Below, in pieces: positions 25,781 through 37,127 of a stretch of 64,000 bases of DNA. A program made the position numbers and the translations under genes. Within the stretch, counting starts at the first letter, position 1; every line of letters starts with the position of its first letter. A model generated the notes under the pieces. The model had not been told where the DNA came from and did not search any database. It saw only the letters and a list, made by a program, of their open reading frames with translations. The DNA comes from Mucilaginibacter pallidiroseus. Lineage in GTDB: Bacteria; Bacteroidota; Bacteroidia; Sphingobacteriales; Sphingobacteriaceae. Where the stretch lies: positions 124,001-188,000 of the forward strand of contig NZ_VOEJ01000004.1 in assembly GCF_007846085.1 (NCBI RefSeq), given 5' to 3'.

Positions 25781-26839
25781 TTATGCTTCTACAGCCTGGT
25801 TTTCCGGGCGTAAGCTGCGTACAGTTTTGCCTGCCTGCCATAATTCGCTGTCGCGTAACTCGGCTAATTCGGCATCCAGTTTCTCGCGGTAATCCGGCTT
25901 GCTGTTACTGTCAATTGATTTTTGTGATTCTTTGCCGGTAGCAACGCTATCATACAATTTTTCGAATACCGGTTTTGTAGCATCGCGGAACTCTTTCCAC
26001 CAGTCTAAAGCGCCGCGTTGTGCGGTGGTTGAGCAGTTGGCATACATCCAATCCATACCGTTTTCTGCAACCAATGGCATTAAAGACTGGGTTAACTCTT
26101 CAACCGTTTCGTTGAACGACTCTGACGGTGAGTGGCCTTTTGAACGCAGTACATCATACTGTGCTGCAAAGATACCCTGGATACAACCCATTAGTGTACC
26201 GCGCTCGCCTGTTAAATCGCTGTATACTTCTTTCTTGAAATCAGTTTCGAACAGGTAACCGCTACCTACGGCAATACCTAACGCGATAACGCGCTCAAAT
26301 GCTTTACCTGTAGCATCCTGGAAAATAGCGTAGCTTGAGTTTAAGCCACGGCCCTGCAAAAACATGCGGCGTAATGATGTGCCTGATCCTTTAGGTGCAA
26401 CCAAAAATACGTCAACGTCAGCAGGAGGGATGATACCTGTTTGCTCGTTAAATGTGATACCGAAGCCGTGAGAGAAGTATAGTGCTTTACCCGGGGTTAG
26501 GTGTTTTTTAACGGTTGGCCATAAAGCTATCTGTGCAGCATCGCTTAATAAATAGCAAATAACAGTTCCTTTTTCAAGGGCCTCTTCAATCTCAAATAAG
26601 GTTTCGCCAGGTACAAAGCCATCACTGATTGCTTTATCCCAGGTTTTCGTGCCTTTACGCTGACCAACAATTACGTTGATGCCGTTGTCTTTTTGGTTAA
26701 GCGCCTGGCCCGGGCCTTGCACACCGTAACCAATTACTGCTACAACTTCGTCCTTTAAAACGTCCTGAGCTTTTGATAAAGGGAACTCTTCGCGGGTAAC
26801 TACATTTTCTTCGGTACCGCCGAAATTTAATTTTGCCAT
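25781..26839 (-). CDS. ilvC: Ketol-acid reductoisomerase
   Basis: A 352-residue class I (short-form) enzyme that isomerises and reduces acetolactate and acetohydroxybutyrate with NADPH. The Rossmann motif is VIGYGVQGPGQALN; the usual GYGSQG serine is replaced by valine here. Catalytic regions include FSHGFGITF, VAPKGSGTSLRR, the metal-binding DLTGERGTLMG and the C-terminal EELTQSLMPLVAENG. It lies between ilvN and leuC in the operon. Confidence 0.95.
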   Translation of the reverse strand: MAKLNFGGTEENVVTREEFPLSKAQDVLKDEVVAVIGYGVQGPGQALNQKDNGINVIVGQRKGTKTWDKAISDGFVPGETLFEIEEALEKGTVICYLLSDAAQIALWPTVKKHLTPGKALYFSHGFGITFNEQTGIIPPADVDVFLVAPKGSGTSLRRMFLQGRGLNSSYAIFQDATGKAFERVIALGIAVGSGYLFETDFKKEVYSDLTGERGTLMGCIQGIFAAQYDVLRSKGHSPSESFNETVEELTQSLMPLVAENGMDWMYANCSTTAQRGALDWWKEFRDATKPVFEKLYDSVATGKESQKSIDSNSKPDYREKLDAELAELRDSELWQAGKTVRSLRPENQAVEA

Positions 26840-26987
26840 TGTATTGATTTTTGTGATTACACCGATTGAATTTAGCTCACACCGGTGCGTTTATTGTTTC
26901 TATTTCTTATTAATTGATTCCACTGATTGAGGATTGATTCCGCAGATTATACCTAATCTCTATTCTCCAATCACTACTCACTAAAGT

Positions 26988-27584
26988 TTACATCGTAAAC
27001 ACCTTTTGCCCCTGGTTAAGGTATTCGTTTTCGGCTACTTCTTCGCCGGGCTCAAGGCGCTCAAACTCGCGCAGTTTCCGGTTAAAGCCTTCGCTATCTT
27101 TAATAATGGCAACGCGGGCACTACGCACAAATTCGATAAGGCCGTATGGCTGTAATATTTTGATCAGGTTGTCGGTTTCCTCCCGGTGGCCGGTAGCCTC
27201 AAAAACGGTATAATCTTTACGGATAACAACGGCGCGGGCGCCATTCTCGCGCAGCAGACGCTCCACACTTACCTTTTCCGCAATAACGTCGGTAGACATT
27301 TTGTACAACGCCAGCTCCTGCCAAACTACGTCTGCATTGGTGTGGTAGTATACTTTTAGTACTTCCACCTGTTTCTCTATCTGGCGGGTAAGCTTGCGCA
27401 CCACTTCCTCAGATTCTGTTATTACGATATTGAAGCGATGGATGCTCTCAATCTCCGAAGGAGAGGTATTCAAACTATCAATATTTATTTTACGACGGGT
27501 AAATATAATCGCTATGCGGTTTAGCAAACCAATTTGATTTTCGGTGTAAACCGTTATGTTGTATTCCTGCTTTAATGGTTCCAT
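26988..27584 (-). CDS. ilvN: Acetolactate synthase small (regulatory) subunit
   Basis: 198 residues from MEPLKQEYNITVYTENQ (27584); upstream in-frame ATGs lie in repeat-like spacer sequence. An N-terminal ACT domain (YTENQIGLLNRIAIIFTRR, NIDSLNTSPSE) is followed by the ALS_ss C-terminal domain with IKILQPYGLIEFVRSARVA. The subunit activates IlvB and carries valine feedback. The gene follows ilvB by 55 bp. Confidence 0.94.
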   Translation of the reverse strand: MEPLKQEYNITVYTENQIGLLNRIAIIFTRRKINIDSLNTSPSEIESIHRFNIVITESEEVVRKLTRQIEKQVEVLKVYYHTNADVVWQELALYKMSTDVIAEKVSVERLLRENGARAVVIRKDYTVFEATGHREETDNLIKILQPYGLIEFVRSARVAIIKDSEGFNRKLREFERLEPGEEVAENEYLNQGQKVFTM

Positions 27585-27639
27585 TATTTGTGTCATTAAG
27601 TCATTTGGCCATTGAGTCATTCAATGACTGCTAACTGAA

Positions 27640-29391
27640 TTATTTTAACCTGATCTCTGATACGCTGCAACCTTGCGGCACCATCGGGAACACGTTGTTC
27701 TCTTTACGCACCATCACTTCCAACAGGAATGATCCATCATGATTTAGCATTTCCTGTAACGATGATACTAGATCATCGCGCTCTGATATGGACTTGCCTG
27801 CAATGCCATAACCTTTGGCTACGGTAACAAAGTCCGGGCTTTGGATATCAACGAACGAATACCGGCGCTCATTAAACAACTCCTGCCACTGGCGCACCAT
27901 ACCCAGGAAACGGTTGTTAAGAATGATGATCTTAACATTTACCTTGCTCTGCATAATGGTACCCAGCTCCTGCAAGGTCATCTGGAACCCACCATCGCCA
28001 ATAATAGCTACAACATCCTTGTCCTGTGCACCAAATTTGGCACCTATGGCCGCAGGTAATGCGAAGCCCATAGTTCCCAAGCCACCGCTGGTTACATTGC
28101 TGCGGGTATTGTTAAACTTAGCGTAACGGCAGGCTACCATTTGGTGCTGGCCAACATCGCTAACTATAACGGCTTCGCCTTTGGTAATTTCATTTAGTTG
28201 TTTAACAACCTCGCCCATGGTCATTTCGCCGGTGCCGGGGTTAAGCTCCTCATTTATTACCGCATCTACCTCTTTCTGGGTATACTCGTTAAAAGTAGTT
28301 AACCATTCTGTGTGCTGTTTCTCGTCAATCAGTTTGGTTAAGGCAGGGAGCGTTTCCTTGCAATCGCCCCAAACAGGTACAGTTGTCTGTACGTTTTTGT
28401 CTATCTCAGCCGGATCGATGTCCAAGTGGATCACTTTTGCCTGTTTGGCATATTTATCCAAACGGCCGGTTACACGGTCGTCAAAACGCATACCTATGGC
28501 AATTAATACGTCGCAATCGTTAGTTAATACGTTTGGTCCGTAGTTGCCATGCATACCCAGCATACCTACATTTTGAGGATGATTCGTAGGGATAGCGCCC
28601 GCACCAAGGATGGTCCAAGCTGCCGGGATGCCGCTTTTTTCAACAAAAGTTTTAAACTCCTGCTCGGCGCTGCCCAGCAATACACCTTGCCCCCAAATGA
28701 TGAATGGTTTTTTAGCTTCATTGATCAGCTTTGCCGCTTCTTCAACATATTGGTGGCGTACAATCGGTTTTGGCCTGTAGCTACGGATGTGGTTACATTT
28801 CACATAACCTTCATAGTCAAACTTCTGGATTTGCGCGTTTTTAGTAATGTCAATTAACACAGGGCCGGGTCGGCCGCTGCGGGCAATATAGAACGCCTTG
28901 GCAATAACCTCCGGAATTTCGGTAGCATCAGTCACCTGGTAGTTCCATTTGGTAACGGGGGTAGTGATGTTTATTACATCAGTTTCCTGGAAAGCATCGG
29001 TGCCTAACAGGTGCGCAAATACCTGGCCCGTAATACAAACCAAAGGTGTACTATCTATTTGTGCATCGGCTAAACCTGTTATCAGGTTTGTGGCTCCGGG
29101 GCCGCTGGTTGCAAACACAACACCCACTTTGCCCGATGTACGCGCATAGCCCTGGCCGGCGTGTATGCCGCCCTGCTCGTGGCGCACCAGTATGTGGTTC
29201 AGCTTTTCGTTATAATCATAAAGTGCATCATAAATTGGCATGATAGCACCACCCGGGTAACCAAAAATAGTATCCACACCCTCAACGATCAGTGCCTCCA
29301 ACAGAGCTGCCGATCCCGATAGCTCAACCGCCTGCGGCTTTGCAGTTGCCGCCGCCTCACTTACTTCCTGTGCAATTGTTTGTGTTTCCAT
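27640..29391 (-). CDS. ilvB: Acetolactate synthase large (catalytic) subunit
   Basis: A 583-residue thiamine diphosphate enzyme that makes 2-acetolactate and 2-aceto-2-hydroxybutyrate. The N-terminal TPP-PYR domain contains GYPGGAIMPIYDAL and the catalytic glutamate in VRHEQGGIHAGQGYAR. A central FAD-binding domain follows. The C-terminal TPP-PP domain has the Mg-diphosphate motif GDGGFQMTLQELGT with NN about 25 residues later (LNNRFLGMVRQWQ). It is the second gene of the operon after ilvD. Confidence 0.96.
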   Translation of the reverse strand: METQTIAQEVSEAAATAKPQAVELSGSAALLEALIVEGVDTIFGYPGGAIMPIYDALYDYNEKLNHILVRHEQGGIHAGQGYARTSGKVGVVFATSGPGATNLITGLADAQIDSTPLVCITGQVFAHLLGTDAFQETDVINITTPVTKWNYQVTDATEIPEVIAKAFYIARSGRPGPVLIDITKNAQIQKFDYEGYVKCNHIRSYRPKPIVRHQYVEEAAKLINEAKKPFIIWGQGVLLGSAEQEFKTFVEKSGIPAAWTILGAGAIPTNHPQNVGMLGMHGNYGPNVLTNDCDVLIAIGMRFDDRVTGRLDKYAKQAKVIHLDIDPAEIDKNVQTTVPVWGDCKETLPALTKLIDEKQHTEWLTTFNEYTQKEVDAVINEELNPGTGEMTMGEVVKQLNEITKGEAVIVSDVGQHQMVACRYAKFNNTRSNVTSGGLGTMGFALPAAIGAKFGAQDKDVVAIIGDGGFQMTLQELGTIMQSKVNVKIIILNNRFLGMVRQWQELFNERRYSFVDIQSPDFVTVAKGYGIAGKSISERDDLVSSLQEMLNHDGSFLLEVMVRKENNVFPMVPQGCSVSEIRLK

Positions 29392-29451
29392 TTAAAATTG
29401 ATTACACCGATGCTTTTGTGATTACATCGATTGGTTTTATTATATATGACA

Positions 29452-29499
29452 GATATCTTATTCTGTTAATTATTTAATTCTATAAATTCCCGTTCAGAC
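29452..29499 (-). repeat. GTCTGAAC-family single end downstream of ilvD
   Basis: On the minus strand GTCTGAACGGGAATTTATAG is followed by AATTAAATAATTAACAGAAT and AAGATATC. It begins 6 bp after the ilvD stop and matches the copy at 42213-42261 over about 48 bp. The rest of the ilvD-ilvB gap contains a direct repeat of GTGATTACA/CCGATG-like sequence. Confidence 0.7.
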
Positions 29500-29505
29500 A
29501 GCTTC

Positions 29506-31215
29506 CTACATTTCATCTGTTACGCAACCTTCGGCGGCAGAGCTTACCGTTTTTGCGTATTTGTACAATAAGCCCTTTGTTGCTTTTAAAGCAGGTTGTA
29601 CCCAGGCAGCTTTGCGGGCAGCCAGCTCCTCGTTGCTTATCCTTAAATTAATGGTGCGGGCAATTGCATCGATCTCTATAAGATCTTCATCCTTTACCAA
29701 GCCGATCACGCCACCATCAAAAGCCTCAGGCGTGATATGTCCCACTACAAAACCATGTGTACCACCGCTGAAACGGCCATCGGTAATCAAAGCAACTGAT
29801 GCACCCAAACCTGCGCCAAATATGGCCGATGTTGGCTTCAACATCTCGGGCATGCCCGGTGCACCCTTAGGGCCAACATTGCGGATAACCACCACATCGC
29901 CGGCTTTTACTTTGCCTGTCATGATACCATCTATCAGATCAAATTCCCCGTCGAAAGTACGTGCCGGGCCAGAGAAGCGTTCGCCTTCTTTACCACTAAT
30001 TTTTGCTACGCTGCCACCTTCGGCAAGGTTGCCATAAAGTATTTGCAGGTGCCCCGTAGCCTTAACCGGTTTTTCAACAGGCCATATAATATCCTGCTTG
30101 CTGAAATCAAGTTCAGGAATATCGGCTAAATTTTCTGCAACTGTTTTACCTGTTACAGTTAAACAATTACCATGCAGCATGCCTTGCTGGTAAAGGTATT
30201 TCATCACCGCCGGTATGCCGCCCACATTATGCAGATCGGTCATCATGTATTTGCCGCTTGGCTTCATATCGGCCAGTACAGGTATGCGGTTGCTAATTTC
30301 CTGGAAATCATCCTGCGTAAGTTTTACGCCAACGCTTTTTGCCATGGCTATCATGTGCAGTACTGCGTTGGTGCTACCGCCCAATACCATAATTACCACC
30401 ATCGCATTTTCAAATGCTTCGCGGGTCATGATATCGCTTGGTTTAATATCTTTTTCAAGCAACAATCTTATTGCTTTACCGGCTGCCAGACATTCTGCTT
30501 TCTTTTCGTCGCTCAAAGCAGGGTTGCTTGATGAGTAAGGCAAGCTCATGCCCAATGCTTCAATGGCTGCCGCCATGGTATTTGCGGTGTAAACACCACC
30601 GCAGGCACCAGCACTTGGGCAGGCATTTTTAATTACGCCTATAAAATCTTCGGGGGTTATGGTACCCGCAATTTTTTTACCCAGGGCCTCAAAAGCTGAT
30701 ACGATGTTCAAGTCTTCGCCTTTCCAGTGGCCAGGGTGGATGGTGCCACCGTAAACCATTATAGAAGGGCGATCCAACCGGCCCATTGCTATGATTGAGC
30801 CCGGCATGTTTTTATCACAGCCCGGCAGGGTAATTAAACCATCATAATATTGTGCGCCGGTAATGGCCTCTATCGAGTCGGCAATAACATCGCGGCTTAT
30901 TAAAGAATAACGCATACCAAGAGTACCGTTGCCCATGCCGTCGCTTACGCCAATGGTGTTAAATATCAAGCCAACCATATCATCATCCCAAACGCCTTGT
31001 TTTACCAACTGGGCCAGATCGTTAAGGTGCATGTTGCAGGTGTTGCCGTCATAACCCATGCTAGCAATGCCTACCTGCGCCTTTTGCATGTCATCGTCCG
31101 TAAGGCCAATGCCGTATAGCATGGCCTGCGCTGCAGGCTGGGTTGGATCTTGCGTAAAAGTTTTGCTGTATTTGTTTATTTCCACAGCGTTTGATGTATC
31201 AGTTGCCGAACTCAT
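29506..31215 (-). CDS. ilvD: Dihydroxy-acid dehydratase
   Basis: A 569-residue Fe-S dehydratase forming 2-oxo acids from dihydroxy acids in valine and isoleucine synthesis. Cluster-binding cysteines are visible in [20 protein letters not shown] and [16 protein letters not shown]; the last also marks the IlvD/Edd signature. The C-terminal [19 protein letters not shown] contains the conserved serine. It is the first gene of the operon, after a 280-bp AT-rich upstream region. Confidence 0.96.
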   Translation of the reverse strand: MSSATDTSNAVEINKYSKTFTQDPTQPAAQAMLYGIGLTDDDMQKAQVGIASMGYDGNTCNMHLNDLAQLVKQGVWDDDMVGLIFNTIGVSDGMGNGTLGMRYSLISRDVIADSIEAITGAQYYDGLITLPGCDKNMPGSIIAMGRLDRPSIMVYGGTIHPGHWKGEDLNIVSAFEALGKKIAGTITPEDFIGVIKNACPSAGACGGVYTANTMAAAIEALGMSLPYSSSNPALSDEKKAECLAAGKAIRLLLEKDIKPSDIMTREAFENAMVVIMVLGGSTNAVLHMIAMAKSVGVKLTQDDFQEISNRIPVLADMKPSGKYMMTDLHNVGGIPAVMKYLYQQGMLHGNCLTVTGKTVAENLADIPELDFSKQDIIWPVEKPVKATGHLQILYGNLAEGGSVAKISGKEGERFSGPARTFDGEFDLIDGIMTGKVKAGDVVVIRNVGPKGAPGMPEMLKPTSAIFGAGLGASVALITDGRFSGGTHGFVVGHITPEAFDGGVIGLVKDEDLIEIDAIARTINLRISNEELAARKAAWVQPALKATKGLLYKYAKTVSSAAEGCVTDEM

Positions 31216-31385
31216 TTTTTGTCGTTTTCTGTAGCCTGCCGATAGTTGGATATTGCTATACGCCCACAGGTAGGTTTGTTTATTTGTAAGTTAGATATAG
31301 CACTCGCGATAAGCAAGCTTTCAAAAATAAATTTTTATTAAGTATATTATTCTGTATAAATTATATTTTATTAATTTAATTCTGT

Positions 31386-31416
31386 TTTTTAGTTAAATTT
31401 AAGAATTATATTTTTG
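31386..31416 (+). promoter_or_regulatory. Candidate promoter in the ilvD / 31598 divergent gap
   Basis: TATTTTTG at 31409-31416 fits TAnnTTTG, with TTTT 19 nt upstream. It would drive the plus-strand gene at 31598. The 382-bp gap 31216-31597 is otherwise very AT-rich; I found no riboswitch, T-box or convincing -7 box for ilvD. Confidence 0.4.
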
Positions 31417-31597
31417 TTAAACTATACCAAAGTTTAAAACGGTATTTGGTACAAAAAATATGCATGCATAGCAAGTTTTTAAAATTCGGCGTAAAATGGG
31501 AGATAGAGTTAAAAAAACTGTTTACATCTGTATATGTAAACTTCATTTGTCAGCGCTAAAAACTATCCGCATATTTAGTATTCATTTAAAAGCATAT

Positions 31598-32518
31598 ATG
31601 AATAAAATCTTTACCTTATTATTATCAATGATGGCCCTTAACAGTTACGCACAAAAAGCCAAACTGGAACTAAAACTTCAAAAGGACAGTACCTATTATT
31701 TAACTGTAAATGCCAAAATGAATATTGATCAGCTTATTCAGGGCACGCACCAAATAGTAAAATCAACCATAACTGGCAGTATGGCCCATAAAGTTGTAGC
31801 CATAAAGGATACTATTTACGATATGGATGTAATTTATAAGAGCCTTGCAATGGAAATGGAAATAGGTGGAAGGGCAATAAATTTTGACAGCGAAAGCAGC
31901 GATACTACCAACATGTTCACGAAAGTCATGAAAAACCTCATAGGCAAATCTTTTACCATAGTAATGAGTAAAAGGGGGCAAGTAGTTGCAGTTAAAAATA
32001 CCGAGCGTATGTTCGAAAGCCTTTTTAAGGGTTTCCCACAAATTGATGAGCAAAAAAAAGCTCAATTGCTTGCCCAGTTTCAGCAATCTTTCGGCGCTAA
32101 AACAATAAAAGGTAACCTGCAGGAATCGTTTGTGATTTTCCCGAAAACAGCTATTGTCGTTAAAGGTACTTGGACAAACCAAACGAATTTGGAAGCTGCA
32201 GTTATTTCGTCAAAAACTAACACCAGATTTACTTTAGATAATATTACCAATAATGCTTACGAAATAACCGGAAATGCTGTAATAACGCCTGATAAAGCAC
32301 CTGTTTACAAAAACACAAATAATCTTTTTATGCGATTGTTAAATGTTGGAGGCTCTAATACCACCAGAATAAAAATTGATAAAAAAACAGGATGGATCAT
32401 TCAGTCTACAGTTGTTAAGCATGTTATAAGCGATGTTGAACTTAAGCAAACTTTAGATGGGCCGGTTATGATGACTTACCCTATGGTAATCGATGCCAAC
32501 ATGGAAACCAAAAACTAA
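31598..32518 (+). CDS. Secreted protein, DUF6263-like
   Basis: 306 residues from MNKIFTLLLSMMALNSYAQ (31598), which provides a signal peptide cleaved at SYA-Q; the longer frame from 31496 has no sensible N-terminus. The mature protein is beta-rich, lysine- and threonine-rich, with KLELKLQKDSTYYLTV near its start and KKTGWIIQS near its end, a pattern seen in the uncharacterised periplasmic DUF6263 family of Bacteroidota. It has no catalytic motif. It converges on atpC with a shared terminator. Confidence 0.75.
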   Translation: MNKIFTLLLSMMALNSYAQKAKLELKLQKDSTYYLTVNAKMNIDQLIQGTHQIVKSTITGSMAHKVVAIKDTIYDMDVIYKSLAMEMEIGGRAINFDSESSDTTNMFTKVMKNLIGKSFTIVMSKRGQVVAVKNTERMFESLFKGFPQIDEQKKAQLLAQFQQSFGAKTIKGNLQESFVIFPKTAIVVKGTWTNQTNLEAAVISSKTNTRFTLDNITNNAYEITGNAVITPDKAPVYKNTNNLFMRLLNVGGSNTTRIKIDKKTGWIIQSTVVKHVISDVELKQTLDGPVMMTYPMVIDANMETKN

Positions 32519-32540
32519 GAATATAAATCAAAGAACACAA

Positions 32541-32572
32541 AAAAAGTCCGGCCATATACTGACCGGACTTTC
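32541..32572. terminator. Bidirectional terminator between 31598 gene and atpC
   Basis: AAAAGTCCGG and CCGGACTTT are perfect arms around an 11-nt loop, with A and T tracts on the outer sides. Confidence 0.85.
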
Positions 32573-32593
32573 CATATTTCAGTATGTAAGTTC

Positions 32594-32842
32594 CTATTTG
32601 TGAATAATACCTTCGGCTAAAACTGTAACCTTGTTATCTAAGGCTTCAACAACACCCCCCTTGATAAAAAATACATCTTCGGAGCCTTTGCTGCGTATGG
32701 TTAACTTGCCATCATTTAATGTTGAAATGATAGGAGCGTGATTATCCAATATCTCGAATGAACCCAATGCACCAGGCAACGATACCGAGGTTGCAGTACC
32801 TTCAAATATTTGCTTATCAGGAGTAAGAATTTCTAATGTCAT
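32594..32842 (-). CDS. atpC: F1 ATP synthase epsilon subunit, short form
   Basis: 82 residues comprising only the N-terminal beta-sandwich of the epsilon subunit (LEILTPDKQIFEG, LPGALGSFEILDNHAPIIS, FIKGGVVEALDNKVTVLAE). The C-terminal two-helix arm of E. coli epsilon (about 139 residues), which inhibits ATP hydrolysis, is missing. Epsilon couples the rotor to the catalytic head at the inner membrane. It lies 81 bp after atpD; the other ATP synthase genes are not in the window. Confidence 0.93.
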   Translation of the reverse strand: MTLEILTPDKQIFEGTATSVSLPGALGSFEILDNHAPIISTLNDGKLTIRSKGSEDVFFIKGGVVEALDNKVTVLAEGIIHK

Positions 32843-32857
32843 GGTTTTATTAGATTC

Positions 32858-32909
32858 AAGAGTTAAGAATCAAGACTTAAAATTTCTCCTGTCCTGATTC
32901 TTAACTCTT
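32858..32909. repeat. Inverted repeat between atpD and atpC
   Basis: AAGAGTTAAGAATCAAGAC (32858-32876) pairs with GTCCTGATTCTTAACTCTT (32891-32909). It could form an mRNA hairpin between the two genes and might tune the subunit ratio (inference). Confidence 0.7.
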
Positions 32910-32923
32910 ATTTCTTGATTCTA

Positions 32924-34444
<1,521 letters not shown>

Positions 34445-34503
34445 TTAAAGAATTTTAAATGAAACAGCTATTAACTGATTAAAGTAGTGCCATTTCAGGA
34501 GCG

Positions 34504-34534
34504 CAAAGTTACGGTTTATAACCAAATAATTAAA
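34504..34534 (-). promoter_or_regulatory. Promoter of atpD-atpC
   Basis: On the minus strand TTTA-N19-TAACTTTG. The -7 box TAACTTTGCG is identical to that of lpdA. The leader to the atpD start is about 70 nt. Confidence 0.65.
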
Positions 34535-34680
34535 TACTTATATCAAGAAAATGCATAAGTTTTTTCGGGCCTGTTTTCGTGTCTAAAATACACAATAAAT
34601 ACGCCCGCTTATTCAATACTTCTGCTATTTATCGCCAATTTTGGGCAGCTGTCTATGGTTTTCATTTAGCTGCAAACCCA

Positions 34681-37095
34681 TTATTCGCTCTTTAAACTGA
34701 TGGCCGGGTTTGCTGATGCCGCCTTAAAAGATTGCGCGCTGATGGTGGCAAAGGCAATAACAACTGAGCCAAGGCCAGCCAGTGCCAGCATCCACCATTG
34801 GATGTTTTGGCGGTAGGCAAATCCCTCGAGCCACTTGTGCATGGCCAACCACGCCAGCGGTGCAGCTATCAAAAATGCAATAATAACCAGTTTAATGAAG
34901 TTTTTAGATAGCATGCCTACTATAGCGCCCACACTTGCGCCCAATACTTTGCGGATACCAATCTCTTTATTGCGCTGTTCGGCAGCGTAAGCCGCCAGGC
35001 TAAACAAACCAAGGCTGGCAATAATTATGGCAAGCGTTGTAAATATCATAAACAGCCTGCCGGTGCGCTGCTCGGTGCCGTAAGCCGAGTTAAAATCATC
35101 GCCCATGAAAGAATACTCAAAGCGCTGATTTGGCGATACGGCGTTCCACTTAGTCTCTATTTGTTTTATGTATCGATTAGCATCGTTGCCTGCAAACTTT
35201 ACACTAAGAGCCCGATTATCATTACCTAACATCATTACAACAGGGGTAATATTATCGCGTAGCGAGCTAAAATTAAAATCTTTCACAACGCCAATAATAT
35301 GGTATTCTTTTATGTGTTCGTCATTGCCTTCGGGCACGTAAAAGAGCGTCTTGTTTAATGGATCTTTACCGTAACCCAGCATACGCAGCGCGGTTTGATT
35401 AACGATAACGGCCAGCGAGTCGGTACTCATTTGATTGGAAAAATTACGCCCGGCCGAAAGCTCCATACTCATTGTAGAAAGGTAGTCTTCGTCTACTGGC
35501 CAGATCTCGCTGAATACAGCGTTCCGGGATGTTGGTACACGGGATGTAAATACCGAGTTGGGTTGCCTTAAACTTCCGGTAGGTAGAAAGCCACTCAAAG
35601 AAGCATCCGATACACCCGGTATTTGCTTAAGCTGCTGTTTTAGGAGTTTTGCATGGCTTAGGCCAACAGTATTTTTGATGACCAGTACCCTGTCGCGGTT
35701 GTAGCCCAAATCTTTGTGCTGAATGTATTGCAGCTGATTATAAATAACAATGGTGCCTATAACTAAAAAGATGGATACTGCAAATTGCAGCACTACTAAA
35801 AAGTTGCGGAATGCGCTGCCCTTAAAACCTGCCGAAAGCTTACCTTTTAACACCGTTATTGGTTGAAATGCCGATAGGTAAAAAGCCGGATAGGCCCCAG
35901 CCAATATCCCCACCACTATAATAATAATAAGCAGGGATGGCAGCATCCAGCCAATGGTTTGCAGGTTTATTGAAAGTTCTTTGCCTGCCAGTTGATTAAA
36001 GGTGGGCAGTAAAATAATAGCAACGGTGGCAGCTATCAATGTAGATGCTAATGTCACCATTAACGATTCGGCTAAAAACTGGGCAATAAGTCCCTTCCTT
36101 GCCGAGCCCAATACCTTACGTACCCCAACCTCGCGGGCGCGGTTGGCCGACCTGGCGGTAGACAGGTTCATGAAATTGATGCAGGCAATCACCAGGATAA
36201 ATAATGCGATGGCCGAAAAAATGTAAACGTAAGTTACGCTGCTATTGGCGCCTAATTCATACTGCCGGTTGGATTTTAAGTGGATGTCGGTGAGTGGTGT
36301 AATGTTTAACCTTACGTAACTGCCGCTCTTTTTAAACCCTGCGGCATTGAAGCCTGGCTGTTGTGCAAAATAACCATCAAACAAATGGGCTGCATTTTTT
36401 TCAAATGCTGCCGCGTTTGTATTTGGTTTTAACAAGGTATAGGTAGTATAACTAAAGCTGTTCCAGGCCTTGCTCTGGCTTGATGGCAGCGACAAAGCCG
36501 AAATAAGAAAATCAAAATTGAAATGCGATTGCGACGGGATATTCTTGATAACGCCGGTTATTTTTAAAGCACTATTTATATTAACAAACGTTAGGGAGCG
36601 GCCCACAACATCAGCGGTGTTAAAGTATTTTTTCGCAGCCCGTTCCGTTAATACTATGGTGTTTGGCTGTGCCAAAGCCTTTTGTCCTGCGCCGTAAAGC
36701 ATGGGCAGCGTAAACACATCAAACAAGGTAGAATCGGCATAAGCAACCTTGCTTTCGATGATGTCATCATTGCCCTTTTTAAAACGGCTGTCAACAGCTG
36801 CTATAAGGCGGGTGGTTTGGGCTACTTCGGGTAGTTGTGCTTTTAAAGCCTGCGCCAGCGGCGGGGGAGTTACCGCATACGAGCTGGCATTGCCGCCAAA
36901 TTTTATATCAGTGTTAATGCGGTATATGCGGCCGGCGTTAGCATTGTAGCGATCATAACTTAATTCATCAACCACAAAAAAAACAATTAGCAGGCAAATT
37001 GATAGGCCCATAGCCAGGCCTAATATATTTATAATTGTGAATCCTTTGTTTTTTAGCAGGCTTCGAAAAGCCAGCTTTAAATTGTTTTTAAACAT
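34681..37095 (-). CDS. ABC transporter permease, MacB/FtsX type
   Basis: An 804-residue protein with two FtsX-like permease modules. It begins FKNNLKLAFRSLLKNKGFT followed by a first membrane helix (about 21-41), then a large periplasmic MacB core domain, three helices in the middle (around 290-400), a helix near 430, a second periplasmic domain and three C-terminal helices. The cytoplasmic coupling motifs NRAREVGVRKVLGS and QRNKEIGIRKVLGAS are the hallmark. Bacteroidota encode many such permeases, often with an RND-style HlyD protein and an ATPase elsewhere; none is adjacent, so the substrate is unknown. Confidence 0.92.
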   Translation of the reverse strand: MFKNNLKLAFRSLLKNKGFTIINILGLAMGLSICLLIVFFVVDELSYDRYNANAGRIYRINTDIKFGGNASSYAVTPPPLAQALKAQLPEVAQTTRLIAAVDSRFKKGNDDIIESKVAYADSTLFDVFTLPMLYGAGQKALAQPNTIVLTERAAKKYFNTADVVGRSLTFVNINSALKITGVIKNIPSQSHFNFDFLISALSLPSSQSKAWNSFSYTTYTLLKPNTNAAAFEKNAAHLFDGYFAQQPGFNAAGFKKSGSYVRLNITPLTDIHLKSNRQYELGANSSVTYVYIFSAIALFILVIACINFMNLSTARSANRAREVGVRKVLGSARKGLIAQFLAESLMVTLASTLIAATVAIILLPTFNQLAGKELSINLQTIGWMLPSLLIIIIVVGILAGAYPAFYLSAFQPITVLKGKLSAGFKGSAFRNFLVVLQFAVSIFLVIGTIVIYNQLQYIQHKDLGYNRDRVLVIKNTVGLSHAKLLKQQLKQIPGVSDASLSGFLPTGSLRQPNSVFTSRVPTSRNAVFSEIWPVDEDYLSTMSMELSAGRNFSNQMSTDSLAVIVNQTALRMLGYGKDPLNKTLFYVPEGNDEHIKEYHIIGVVKDFNFSSLRDNITPVVMMLGNDNRALSVKFAGNDANRYIKQIETKWNAVSPNQRFEYSFMGDDFNSAYGTEQRTGRLFMIFTTLAIIIASLGLFSLAAYAAEQRNKEIGIRKVLGASVGAIVGMLSKNFIKLVIIAFLIAAPLAWLAMHKWLEGFAYRQNIQWWMLALAGLGSVVIAFATISAQSFKAASANPAISLKSE

Positions 37096-37127
37096 AGTGC
37101 AGGAGGTTATAAGTTGTTTGTGCCATA

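Noticed and set aside
29561..30037. Plus-strand ORF of 158 codons opposite ilvD
   Set aside because: The ilvD frame is complete with all Fe-S motifs; the antisense frame has no signal or domain.
31216..31597. Riboswitch, T-box or leader-peptide attenuator upstream of ilvD
   Set aside because: I found no T-box sequence, no run of Ile/Leu/Val codons in a short ORF and no terminator/antiterminator pair; the region is simply AT-rich.
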